Below, piece by piece: positions 24,098 to 33,929 of a stretch of 64,000 bases of DNA. The position numbers and the translations under genes are program-made. Under the pieces are notes generated by a model. It ran no database searches. It was not told where the DNA came from and worked only from the letters and a program-made list of their open reading frames with translations. Every line of letters begins with the position of its first letter. Position 1 is the first letter of the stretch. This DNA is from Zea mays (Eukaryota > Streptophyta > Magnoliopsida > Poales > Poaceae), in contig NC_050100.1 of assembly GCF_902167145.1 (NCBI RefSeq), positions 190,953,439-191,017,438 of the forward strand. The letters are read 5' to 3'.

Positions 24098-25591
24098 TTA
24101 TTTAGGATTTAGCCGATTCTCCATCGGCTCTAGCATTACAGGAATGAAACCTCTCTTATCTATACTTATGAACTGATAATCAGAAAAATCTACTCCTGTG
24201 ATACATGTAGTAGTCTCGTAAGTCCAGAGTACAGGGGCATCGGCCACAGCGATACAGGCCGATACATCAGCATGTACCTGTTCTACATCATCGCCTACCC
24301 ATTGTATTAACATTTGATGTAATGTAGAAGGTATACATTGGTTGGCATGAATCCAATCTCTACCTAGGATTAGGCTGTAATTTCCTTCTACATCAGCGAC
24401 GAAGAATGCAGCGGCAAGGGTCTTAGTCCCGATGGTTAATTCAACGGACGTGACTCCCCTGGCTTTAATCGAACTATCCCCAACACCGCTGAGGGTCATG
24501 TTGGTCTTGACAAGTTCGTCATCTTGTTTACCTAATTTTCTGTATAATGAATAAGGCATTAAATTTACAGTCGCCCCTCCATCTACTAACATTTTAGCAA
24601 TCGGTATCCCATCGATGTGACCGCGCACGAAGAGCGGCTTTAAATGGTTTACCGATTCCTTTGGTTTAGTAAAGGCGGCTTCTTTAGGACCAAAATCAAA
24701 CTGGGGAACAACAGGTTCATCATCGCCAACAATAGTACAATCGGCGGAAAATGTAATAACATTTACATCCATACCTGGGCGCTCTGGAGAAGCCTCGTAG
24801 TTTACCAGGTCTTCTCCCAGTAGGTCATCCTCTTCCATTGATGTTGGCGTGTCGTTGGAGGCTTCCTGGTGTGGTGTGGACGGTCCAGACTCCGGGGGCG
24901 GACGGTCCGCGCCTGGTGCCGATTGTCCAGCCTTGTTGGCCAGGCTATCTGTCATACCTGCAGGGTGTTGTACAAGTGTTGTTTCATTTTCTTTTTTTGT
25001 GGCCATTTGTTTTTCTTCAACGGCCTTTGGTCTCCATCTCTTTTGCGGTGGCGGGTACTGTGGATGTGTGCCATTGAATATCTTTTCTGCCTTCTTCTCC
25101 TGGCTCTCCTTTGCTCTTAGGCGCTGTAATTTCCGCTTTTGGGACCGTGTCAATCCTGCTGGGCACCATCGAGGCATGGAGTATTTTGGATCGGCTGTTT
25201 TGATGATAGTCGTATCTTCTTTTTTGGTTGTTTTGGCCGATTCACCAAAAATTATCGGCCCTTTATTATCTTCCTGTATGACAACATCTGCAGTACCTAT
25301 TTTGATGACGTCCTTTTTTGTTGTCCTTTCGGTTGCTGCCGGTATATGCCCTCCTGCCGGATTGGTCGGCCTTTGAGGCCGAGTACTCTGGCACTCTTGT
25401 TGGGCCTGTGCCTGATGACCGGATTGAGCGGCGCTCAATTGGTCTTGTACTGGAGGTGCCAACCTATCGAATACAGATGTTTGGGGTGCCCCCCAAGCAG
25501 GATACTGTGGCATCCCAAATGGATATGGTGGCATGCCCCACATTTGGTTTGTGACATATGGTGGAGGTAAATATGTGTATGGATATGACAT
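24098..25591 (-). pseudogene. Tat-like element protease region
   Basis: An open frame of 497 codons. A Pro/Gln/Tyr-rich N-terminus is followed by a Lys-rich segment and a retropepsin-like fold with MLVDGGATVNLMPYSLY (about 24,600-24,550) and LILGRDWIHAN (about 24,380-24,345). The Asp-Gly-Gly in place of Asp-Ser/Thr-Gly is common in this lineage. It ends eight bases before the RT frame. A palindromic cassette at 24,898-24,913 is translated here (SAPGADRPPPESG). Confidence 0.85.
24877..24930. repeat. Palindromic cassettes inside the protease frame
   Basis: Core starts at 24,877 (TGGACGGTCCA), 24,899 (CGGACGGTCCG) and 24,920 (CGATTGTCC, decayed), spaced 22 and 21 bp. They are read through without breaking the frame. 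Confidence 0.8.
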
Positions 25592-25903
25592 AGGTGGATA
25601 AGGTGGAGGTGTCTATGTAGGTATGTTAGGTCTCAATTGCACAGTATGACCTTTCATTTGTTCCTATTAGTGAGGTGATCCAATCGGCCTTACCTGACGT
25701 TGCTCATGAATGGGGGAGCAGGGTCGCTTTGCTGGCCGGTCATTGGGGCCAGCCTTCTTTTTCACGTATTTAGACAACAATTAATCGAAAGTTAGGCCGG
25801 TTTTGACCAACCGACCAGCTGCCTTGAATGTATTTATTTTCCACGTACCTATCTCTGGTCGTCGTGGTTTGAAAGTACGTGGTCGTTGCGAGTCTTGAGC
25901 ATG

Positions 25904-25962
25904 GCCGGACCGTCCGCTGGAGTTCTCCGGACCGTCCGCGTCTGTGTGCCGGATTGTCCGGG
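25904..25962. repeat. Three palindromic cassettes in the gag C-terminal part
   Basis: CGGAC or CGGAT cores at 25,906, 25,928 and 25,950, exactly 22 bp apart. Confidence 0.85.
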
Positions 25963-27521
25963 GTGCGTAGCACGGGTTCCTTCTCCTTGGTCCGCGCTTG
26001 CCCCCAGCGCCGTAGGCCATGATGGTCACCGTAAGAGTTCCCCCCCATCAGGAGTCTTTTCTGCCACCACTTTCCTGCAAGAAATTTTATGATTCTCATT
26101 GGCCTCTCTTGCATTGTCGATGACTATCTCCTTGCCTTTGCCTTTATCGGCTGTGTTTGGCCGAACTAGGACTTTCTTGCCCTCAAAGTCGATCATGTTC
26201 ATCGGAAAGGGCTCTGTATCCACCTGCATTTCCTAAAATTTCAATTGTCCCTCGTTAATGGTCGATTGAATCTGTCGACGGAATATATTACAATCATTAG
26301 TGGCATGAGAAAATGAATTATGCCACTTGCAGTATGCCCGACGTTTTAGCTCGTCGACGGATGGAACAGTGTGATTTATTTTAATGTTGCCATTTTTGAG
26401 TAATTCATCAAATATTTTATCACATTTACCAACATTAAATGTAAACTTAACTTCCTCTTGTCGTTTCTTCTGAACCGGTTGCAAGGAGGAACAAGCCGAA
26501 GATTTGGCCTGCTTTAGCCAAACCATTTTAGCAGCATATACTTCTATTGATTCGTCGTCCGAGCTACTTTGGTCGCACTCTACTATATGGACATTGTGAC
26601 GAATGGTTTTGGCAGTCTCTTTGCTTTGGCTTTCACAGGCCAAAGCTCTTTGGTGTAACTGTGCTAGTGTAAAAAAATAGATGCCTTCTAATCTTTCTTT
26701 TAAATAATATCGCAGACCATTAAAGGCTAATCCTGCCAGCTGTTTTTCTGCTAAATGAATTTGGAAGCATCGGTTTCTTGTATCCCGGAATCTCCGGATG
26801 TATTCATTAACCGATTCATCCTTTCCTTGTCGAAGGGCCACTAGGTCTACCAGATCTAATTCATAGTCACTGGAGAAAAAATGATCATGGAATTTTTGTT
26901 CTAAATCCCCCCATGACAAAATAGAATTAGGAGGCAAAGTGGCATACCACGCAAACGCGGTTCCTGTTAAAGATAATGAAAATAAACGCACGCGAAATGC
27001 TTCTGTGTCGGCCAATTCTCCTAATTGTGGTAAAAACTGGCCTATGTGCTCGCGCGTGTTTTTTCCTTGGTCACCCGAAAATTTTGCGAATTCGGGTATC
27101 CTGGTTCCCTGTGGGTATGGATGGTGATCAAATCGGCTGTCATAAGGTTTCTGATATGATTGCCCTCCAGGGGCCATACTTACTCCGAGCTTATCTCCGA
27201 ACGCCCTAGCTATTTCCTCCCTTACTATGTCAATGGCAGCCGGTGCGAGACCACCAGCTCTCTGGTCAAACATAGGTGGGGTTGGCTGAATATTAGCATG
27301 TTGTCTTTCCCCCCATTGGCTTGAGCAACGTGGTGCATTGCCATTTGCCCTATATGGCTCGTAGGTTTGATCATTCCTTTCCGGCCTTCTAGGTAGGGCC
27401 GAAAAGTTTTCTTGGGCTCTAGATTGTGAATTAATGGGCTGATGCACTGCATAGTGTGATGGGAAGTGTTGCTGGGACGGGTGAGGATTCAGGTAACAAT
27501 CCTCATCAAAAGACTCATGCT

Positions 27522-27595
27522 CGGACTGTCCGGACATGTACCCGGACCGTCCTCGATTATATGCGGACCGTCCGTCGTTGTATGCGGACCGTCCG
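27522..27595. repeat. Four palindromic cassettes in gag at exact 21-bp period
   Basis: CGGAC cores start at 27,522, 27,543, 27,564 and 27,585. The period of 21 keeps the frame and gives a repeated (D/R)GRSAYN-like heptapeptide in gag. A further pair at 27,675 and 27,696 is also 21 bp apart. Confidence 0.9.
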
Positions 27596-28261
27596 ACTAG
27601 GTAGTTTAGATTCTGCGCTGGCTTGGGTGCGTGTTTAGGTAACTCGTTAAAAATGGGCCTGGCTGTTGCTGGCCCGGACGGTCCGCGCTCACGTGCGGAC
27701 AGTCCGGGCATGTGTAGATCGGCTGATTTGCTGCCAATTTGCAGTTGCTCAGGGTATGTGTCCATCGGCATCCCATAAAGGGGTTGTGACTGGTCGTGAC
27801 AACTTGTAGCCGATGTATTACGCGTGTTACCCCCTAACTCAACCTCGTGCGAAGGAAAATTTGCGATATTAGATTTATCAAATGCATGTACTAGTCTCCT
27901 ATAATCGTTTTGCATACCCCCTATGATATTTTGCATTTGTTCACGCTGTTCATCTACATAATTCTTAAGAGATTGCAGCTCGTTTGTATTACTTACATTG
28001 GGGATATCTGGTGTGAGTCGGAGCAAAGTCGGATCCGTCGCCCGATGTCGGACGACCTTGTTGTTCCTGTCCACTTTAAAGTTGGCCAAGAACTTTGCTT
28101 TTGCCTCCTGGATCATCTGCTCCTTGTGCTCCTCGAACTGGAGCTGTTCTTCGGCCGGCAAGGTTTCCCAAGTCGGCTCTATAATGTTGCTTGGGGAAAT
28201 ATCAGAGTTATCCCTTGAACCGGCCATTGAGGGCCGATTTGATGAGTCTATATTTGTTGTC

Positions 28262-28282
28262 CCCAGCGGAGTCACCAAAAAG
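28262..28282 (-). other. Primer binding site of Tat-like element
   Basis: On the minus strand, two bases after the 5' LTR: TTTTTGGTGACTCCGCTGGGG, read in pieces as TTTTTGGTGACTCC and GCTGGGG. This is the usual primer-site sequence of Tat-lineage elements. The tRNA was not identified. Confidence 0.6.
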
Positions 28283-28284
28283 TA

Positions 28285-28999
28285 TGTTGATACCTTTTTG
28301 GAGGCGCCAATCACTCAAAAGAACCAGCGGCGGTGCTCTCTAGTCAGGCGCGGACGGTCCGCGGCATAGAGCCGGACGGTCCGCGACCTGGCGCGAGGCG
28401 ACGGTGCTCTCTGGTCAGGCGCGGACAGTCCATGGCCAGGGGCCGGACGGTCCGCGACCTGGCGCAGAGGCTAGGGTTTCCTGGCTGACGGCCGGACGGT
28501 CCGCGCCCTAGGGTCGGACGGTCCGCGCGTGCGCAGGGGCGGCGGAAGATCGCCGGCGGCGCCTGGATCTCGCTCCCGGGAGGGACCCTGTCGGGGAGGA
28601 AAGATCTTAGGAGTTGTCTAGGCTCGGGTAGACCGACCTAGACTCCTCTAATCGACGTAGAATCGAAGAGAAGCAAAGGATTTAGGGATTGGAAGACTAA
28701 ACCTAAACTAGACTAAAACTACTCCTAGGATAAAATGTAAATTGTATTGGTTGAAGGTTCGATTCGTTGTTCAAATCGGCCGTATACCTCTCTATTTATA
28801 GAGGAGGGGGACTGGACCCTTTACAAACCAATTTCCGAGCGAATCCCGCGAATCTAGCTAACAACCGTAGCACAAAACTCGGAACCCTAAACTGCTCTGC
28901 GCACGCGCGGACCGTCCGGCCCACATGCGCGGACGGTCCGGACCGCGGACCGTCCGGCCTCATGGCCGGACTGTCCGCACCGCAATTTGGTGCCAAACA
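28285..28999 (-). repeat. 5' LTR of Tat-like element
   Basis: 715 bp, 44 bp longer than its partner because of two extra 22-bp units near 28,503-28,525 and 28,918-28,940. Minus-strand TATA box CTATAAATAG at about 28,792-28,801. The palindromes GCGGACGGTCCGC and variants recur at least eight times. Confidence 0.9.
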
Positions 29000-29770
29000 G
29001 GAGCATTAACACTTTTTCAGCCACTAAGACGTCACCGGCCAGTCTCCATCCAATTTTTTTGTTGAAAAATTCTTTAACCAGTCAACGGTGTCCTTCCTTC
29101 CATCTTTGTCTAGATCAGAGCCCAAGCATTCATACAAAAGTAGCACATGAAGAAAATAGCATCAGTGTAAACTGTATTTTTATTATTAAAACAAACACCA
29201 TTTCTAACCCTCCAGAGGGTCCAAAGGACCGCACTGCAGCCCACCACGACAAAATTTCTGCTTTTATTTTTAAATTTATAGATCCATTCTTCAAACATAT
29301 TTTAAGCAGTTTTTGACATTATGTGCATGTTCATCACCGTACTAATCACCCTCCAAGTGAAAGATACGATCTGGCAATCAAAGAAAATGTTTTGCGTGGT
29401 TTCCATACAACCACACCAAAAATAGTTAAAGTTTCCTTTCCAGTTTCTGTTTTTTAGGTTTTCTTTTGATAAGACTCTATTCTTTATGACAAGCCACAAG
29501 AACACTTTTATTCTTTGGGGTATTCGAGCCTTCCAAATGAACTAGAAAGGAATCTTATCCAAAGAGCTTCTACACTTGAGATAAAGTGATTTAACAGAAA
29601 ATCTTTTTTATTAATAGTCCATATAGCTTTATCTATTGAATCATCAAGATTAATGTCATTTCATATGTTTTTCAATTCCTCCAATAACTGAGTACTTTCT
29701 CCATGTAATCTTCTTCTAAATATTAGAGAATCACAGCAAAATCTTCTGTTGGGGATTGAATAGCAAATTA
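29000..29770 (-). pseudogene. LINE C-terminal end with zf-RVT zinc finger
   Basis: The minus-strand translation from about 29,760 down holds the end of an L1-type LINE ORF2. The zf-RVT block is FLWLVIKNRVLSKENL (about 29,505-29,455), CGCMETTQNIFFDC and TWRVI, and the following conserved tail is LWTLWRVRNGVCFNN (about 29,230-29,185). Stops break the frame at 29,299-29,301 and elsewhere. Its 3' end was cut by the Tat-like element at 28,999 and continues at 19,767. Confidence 0.78.
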
Positions 29771-29884
29771 GCTAGATAAATGTGCCTAATGCCAACATGT
29801 AACTACTACTTTTATTCTTGACTCGCTTCAGTTTATATACGAACATCTAGATTTTTTTTTCTAAAATTAAGTAACATTAATACT

Positions 29885-30250
29885 TACATGAACTGAACCA
29901 AAACCCCAGTGTTTGTTCCAAAAATATAGGAATAAGGATGAAACCACTATTTGGGCGACCTTGCTCATGGCATAAGTACGTTCCTCATTCATTGTAAAGG
30001 CGAAATTTTGAAACAATCATAATTGAACATAAAAAAACTTACTACTTGGAGAAGATCTGCTCTTGTTCATATTCGGTTCCTTGTAGCTGACAAATGAATA
30101 GTTTGACACATTAGCAAAAACATTATTTCTTAAAAGACCAGCAGAGAATGAAATGTTTTTTTGAAAGGAAGGGGCAAAAGGCTTACCGCTCCGATATATA
30201 TTAGATGAGAGAAGAAAGAAAGGGAGAATACAGACTCTAAGCAACTGCAA
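29885..30250 (-). pseudogene. Possible exon remnants of a broken gene
   Basis: Three exon-like pieces with good splice signals on the minus strand: a 60-bp piece 30,247-30,188 between CCCTTGCAG and GTAAGC; a piece about 30,097-30,050 starting after TTTGTCAG and ending before GTAAGT; and a piece about 29,995-29,887 ending before GTAAGTATT. They do not join into one clean frame and I do not recognise a protein. They may belong with the zinc-finger piece upstream at 30,398-30,765. Confidence 0.3.
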
Positions 30251-30397
30251 GGGAGAGGAAACGAAACAAATTAAAAAGAACTAAAAAGAAATTAAAAAAG
30301 GAAAACAAACACCACTAGTCAAGACCAACTAGACCTCAGCTACTAGCACTATCCTTGACTGCAAGAATGAAATAACATTTGAGACTGAGTGTTACCT

Positions 30398-30765
30398 CTA
30401 GACCATTGCATGGCAGAAGTGCTTGTGCAGTTCACGATCATCTGCATGGCGCACTCGAACATTGCACCCGTTATACTTGCATTCAACGCCTGACGTTTTA
30501 TGTTTTTTATGGCAGTGCCATATTAGCTGCACACAATTTTAAATTAGACATGCACCATCGATAGTAAATACGAATATATTTGATAGTTATAACTTTACCT
30601 CTCGTATAAGGACTTTGCTATTTTTATGGAGCTGCAGTTCAAAAAAGCACATATGACATATAACAGATTTGTTGTTCAGCAGACTACTCAGACTGACATA
30701 TGTGCTATACTGGGATTGCACATCAATTGGAACATCGTTCCAGAATGAAAAAAAAAAAGATAGCA
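30398..30765 (-). pseudogene. Fragment of a Cys/His zinc-finger-like gene, two exons
   Basis: Exon A (about 30,765-30,599) reads DVPIDVQSQYSTYVSLSSLL and on to VICHMCFFELQLHKNSK; exon B (30,526-30,398) reads WHCHKKHKTSGVECKYNGC and RHADDRELHKHFCH before a stop. The intron 30,598-30,527 is 72 bp with GT-AG ends and keeps the frame. The Cys and His spacing looks like C2H2-type zinc binding. The 5' border has no acceptor AG (a long T run instead), so the gene is probably truncated. I do not recognise the family. Confidence 0.4.
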
Positions 30766-31489
30766 TAAACAGTGGCGGACGACAAAAAAAAATTTAAGGT
30801 ATGACAAAATTGATAGCATAGATAACAAAACACTATTTGAAATCATAGTCACAAGAAACGGTCAACCTTCGACCCGAGAACATCGTCTCCAATACGAGTA
30901 TACGGAGTCATTTTCGTTACCACTATATAAAAATCTCTTACAGATAGTGTACACCGACACGTCCTAGGGGACTTTGTGACTATATTTAAAATTAATGTCT
31001 GTCTAATTATTTTATATCAATTTTTATCGACTGCAAGTTTGCAACAGATACCTATACTAGTTTTGACATTGTTCTTGCATTTGTTTGTTTCTTTTGGTTC
31101 CATTTTTTATTGTTATTGATAATCTTCAGGAATTTATTGTGCTTTAAAAACAAACATCCAATTAATTGCTAACTAATAAATTGAACACTCAGTAACGGAA
31201 AAAAAAAGACTTTCAGTTCCCTAGTAGGCCAGGGTTTTACCGTTCTTACATCATAGGATTAAGAAGTCAAGAATTGCTGAAATGGCAAGATGCGGGTTGC
31301 AAAACTCTAGAAAAACTGCAAGCTGACGAGCGGAGGTTGCAACTCTAGAAAAATTGCAAGCTGACGAGCGGAGGATTGCAGGAGCCATAAAGACAGCAGC
31401 ATACGAGCAATAAGCAGCAGCCTGCAGGTGGCTAGTACTGGCCTGTGGCCTAGGCACATAGCAGTTCTCGCTTGATATATGTTTCATGA

Positions 31490-31831
31490 TCACGAATAAA
31501 AAGTATCGCAGATATACGTAACGAACGATTGCGTCAAATCTAAGGATTGAGCCAGGAAACTGCGTACCGTCCCCGCGGTGGCAGTATGACTGCCCTCAGC
31601 CTCATCCGTCATCGGGTTGGTTGGCCCCGGAGCCGGAGCTGATCGGTGCCGGTGCCGGTGCCGGTGCAGGCGCTCTGGTTTAAATGTATGGTAATTAGAA
31701 TTACGCCCAAAATAATGAAGGCCTCCTGATCCTGGTGCGCGCTGCTCTTCTGCAGCTCCATCCGTGATGGGTATGTGACCTATGGGTCGTGGCTCGCCAT
31801 GAAGAAGACGTTGCCATAGGAGGCGCAACAT
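31490..31831 (-). CDS. Unrecognised ORF with His-Arg repeat
   Basis: Minus-strand frame from MEMLRLLWQRLLHG at 31,831 (an in-frame ATG also lies at 31,858). It codes about 113 residues, including an HRHRHRHR run made by a GGTGCC microsatellite at about 31,647-31,670. No known domain. It could be a first exon of the broken gene further left. The upstream side abuts the foldback element at 31,860, which would have separated it from its promoter. Coding status is doubtful. Confidence 0.25.
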   Translation of the reverse strand: MLRLLWQRLLHGEPRPIGHIPITDGAAEEQRAPGSGGLHYFGRNSNYHTFKPERLHRHRHRHRSAPAPGPTNPMTDEAEGSHTATAGTVRSFLAQSLDLTQSFVTYICDTFYS

Positions 31832-31859
31832 CTCCATGATATACCGCACAGGCACCATT

Positions 31860-32678
31860 GACTGTCTCCAGCAACGTCATCTATATTCATCCTCTATATC
31901 TGTCATTTACAGTCTCCTCTAAAAGATTTCATCCTACTATATCTCATTTCTCTCCAACAACGTCCTCTAAATCACGTCCTCTATACTCAAATACTCATAT
32001 TAAAGATATTTTTAAATTTTATTTTTTGTACATACGTATTTATCATACTCTCAAATGTATTATACATATTTTAGTTTTGTTAAACCGGTTATTTAAAGTA
32101 ATCAAATGGATAGAGGACCGTTTAGAGAAACTCTATATATAGAGAATCCAACAGCGTCCTCTAAATTTAGAGGACTGTTTAGAGGATGTTGCTGGAGAGC
32201 GTAGAGGACCGTTCGATCCTCTATATTTAGGGTATAGAACCTTTTAGAGGACCTTGTTGGAGCCAGCCTAGACTAGCTCCAACAAGGAGCTCTAAAGGGT
32301 TCTGTACCCTAAATTTAGAGGATCAGAACGTTCTCTACTCACTCCAGCAACGTCCTCTAAACAATCCTCTAAATTTAGAGAACGCCGTTGAATCCTCTAT
32401 ATATAGAGTTTCTCTAAACATTACTCTATACATTTGAATACTTTAAACAACCGATTTAGAAAACTAAAATATGTACAACACATTTAAGAGTATGACAAAT
32501 ATGTATGTACAAAAATTAAAAATTAAAAAATGTCTCTAATATATGTATTTGCGTATAGAGGACGTGATATAGAGGACGTTGTTGGAGAGGAAGAATATAT
32601 AGAAGATGAAATCTTTTAGAGTAGACTGTAAAGGACGAATATAGAGGATAGATATAGAGGACGTTGCTGGAGACAGTC
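31860..32678. mobile_element. Large foldback/MITE element
   Basis: 819 bp that is almost one inverted repeat. The left end GACTGTCTCCAGCAACGTC (31,860) is matched by GACGTTGCTGGAGACAGTC ending at 32,678, and the arms of about 400 bp stay complementary up to a short centre near 32,263-32,276. Within each arm the unit CCAGCAACGTCCTCTAAA and its complement recur, so smaller hairpins nest inside the large one. There is no coding capacity. I see no clear target duplication, so the superfamily is open. Confidence 0.8.
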
Positions 32679-32885
32679 CTGAACAAAGGCGCGCCACCAT
32701 GTCTGCTCCAACTCGAACAAAGTCACCCTTGATGCATGACGCGAAAAAATGGGAGAACTTTGCACGAGCTGTTGGAGATGGGTGGAACCGGCTTTTCTCC
32801 TAAAATGATTTATTCAGGGTCTTTTAGCAGCATTTTTGGAGATGCTCTAAGCGCACCAATTTAAAAAAACTCTTTTCTTTTATAT

Positions 32886-32973
32886 ACAGAGCGGCCGAGC
32901 GGGGAGCAATCAGCCCATCCACGGAGCGTACAGAGCGGCGGAGCGGGGAGCAATCAGCCCATCCACGGAGCGG
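32886..32973. repeat. 44-bp tandem duplication
   Basis: Two adjacent copies, starting ACAGAGCGG at 32,886 and 32,930, differ at very few bases (GCCGAG against GCGGAG). GC-rich and of unknown role. Confidence 0.8.
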
Positions 32974-33311
32974 TCCAGCCTTTAGACGACGGCTCGAAGC
33001 GCCGCGAAGCTTCCGAACAGTCGTCTCCTCTCCTCTCCCTCCCACGGGAACGGGAGGGAGAAGCAGCCGCCTCTCTCTTCCTCCTATCCCTCCTCCCAAA
33101 CGCAGCCTCCGTCTGCCCACCACTCCCTCCTCCGTCTGCGCCGCACGCCGCACGCCGCAGCAGCACCAATAGGTCACCACGCGCCTGGAGTTGGACGACG
33201 CGACTGAGGCGCAGCAGTTCGACCGGGATGCGCTCAGCGAAATCTACGAGGTAGCGTAGCACGCGAGTCTTCAGGCGAGGGGGAAAACCCCCCCCCCGCC
33301 CCGCCCCCGCG

Positions 33312-33707
33312 TTGGTCCTAGCCACGACAACTGCGCCCCCACATCCATTCTCGGTGCCTGATGCCTTGAGGCAAGCAGGGGGACCGGGACCGGACCCCAT
33401 GGCGGCGGTGGCGGTGCTCGACTCCTTCATCAAGCAATGCAGGCGTCAAAGGAGAACTTCGGCGGCCAGGCCAGCCAGAAGGCCTGCTTCCTTCTCGGCA
33501 TCGGGTTCGGGTTCGACATCAGGGGCCTCCTGGCCACACACCAATCACCTCATCCCTAACAACGCCGCCGGACTTACCATTACCTACGCGGCGCGCGACT
33601 ACGGCGGCAGCGACGAAGTCGGCGGCGACCCGTTTGAGGGGTTTCCCGACGCGGTGCTGGGGCTGATCGTGTACAAGGAAAACTGCCGTTACGGTCCCCG
33701 GTCATAG
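33312..33707 (+). pseudogene. Unrecognised GC-rich ORF, possible captured gene fragment
   Basis: A 131-codon frame starting MVLATTTAPPHPFSVP with high GC content. The neighbouring frame has a hydrophobic piece (ACFLLGIGFGFDIRGLLA around 33,480-33,535), suggesting a frameshifted remnant of a real gene. No domain is recognised. The region 32,980-33,310 before it is also GC-rich and open on the minus strand without identity. Both could be a transduplicated fragment. Confidence 0.25.
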
Positions 33708-33929
33708 CCCCGGCTATGTCGCATCGGTGGCGCGGCACTGTCGCCGCTACGCCCACGCTGCAGGACCTCTGTTACGCCCTACCTCTACTCTACTCGAGCA
33801 CGTAACAGAAGATAACTTAGAGAATTCGGAAGAAGGAAGGACGAAGGAGACGAGGAATAGCATTACTGCCAAAACATTCGGTAAGTCTTTTTCTCCCTTC
33901 TTCCGACGTTTCTAGTAGTCTATGGTCTC

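Larger units (their letters stand above)
25650..28227 (-). pseudogene. Tat-like element gag
   Basis: The chosen start is MAGSRDNSDIS at 28,227; the frame stays open upstream but that part lies in the primer-site leader. Capsid (Retrotrans_gag) is about 27,170-26,650, with FAWYATLPPNSILSW and VNEYIRRFRDTRNRCF. A stop at 26,230-26,232 and a frame change in a 7-base G run (plus-strand C run, about 26,041-26,047) break the C-terminal part, which continues to about 25,650. Three sets of palindromic cassettes are translated in this protein (27,522-27,595; 27,675-27,706; 25,906-25,962). Confidence 0.88.
19768..28999 (-). mobile_element. Complete Tat-like Ty3/gypsy element, palindrome-rich
   Basis: 9.2 kb on the minus strand. 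5' LTR 28,285-28,999 (715 bp), 3' LTR 19,768-20,438 (671 bp), both bounded TGTT...AACA in element sense. Flanks are GGAGA (19,763-19,767) and GGAGC (29,000-29,004), four of five matching. The order gag, protease, RT, RNase H, second RNase H, integrase is the gypsy order of the Tat/Retand lineage. It carries many in-frame stops. The LTR length difference of 44 bp is exactly two 22-bp palindromic cassettes. It landed in the 3' part of a LINE. Confidence 0.92.

Noticed and set aside
27515..27710. CRISPR-like regular short repeats
   Set aside because: Units are palindromes without unique spacers, they lie in a retrotransposon gag frame, and everything around is a plant nuclear genome.
31860..32678. 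Calling the foldback a Mutator- or hAT-type MITE
   Set aside because: No 8- or 9-bp target duplication was found at the ends 31,860 and 32,678, so the superfamily is left open.
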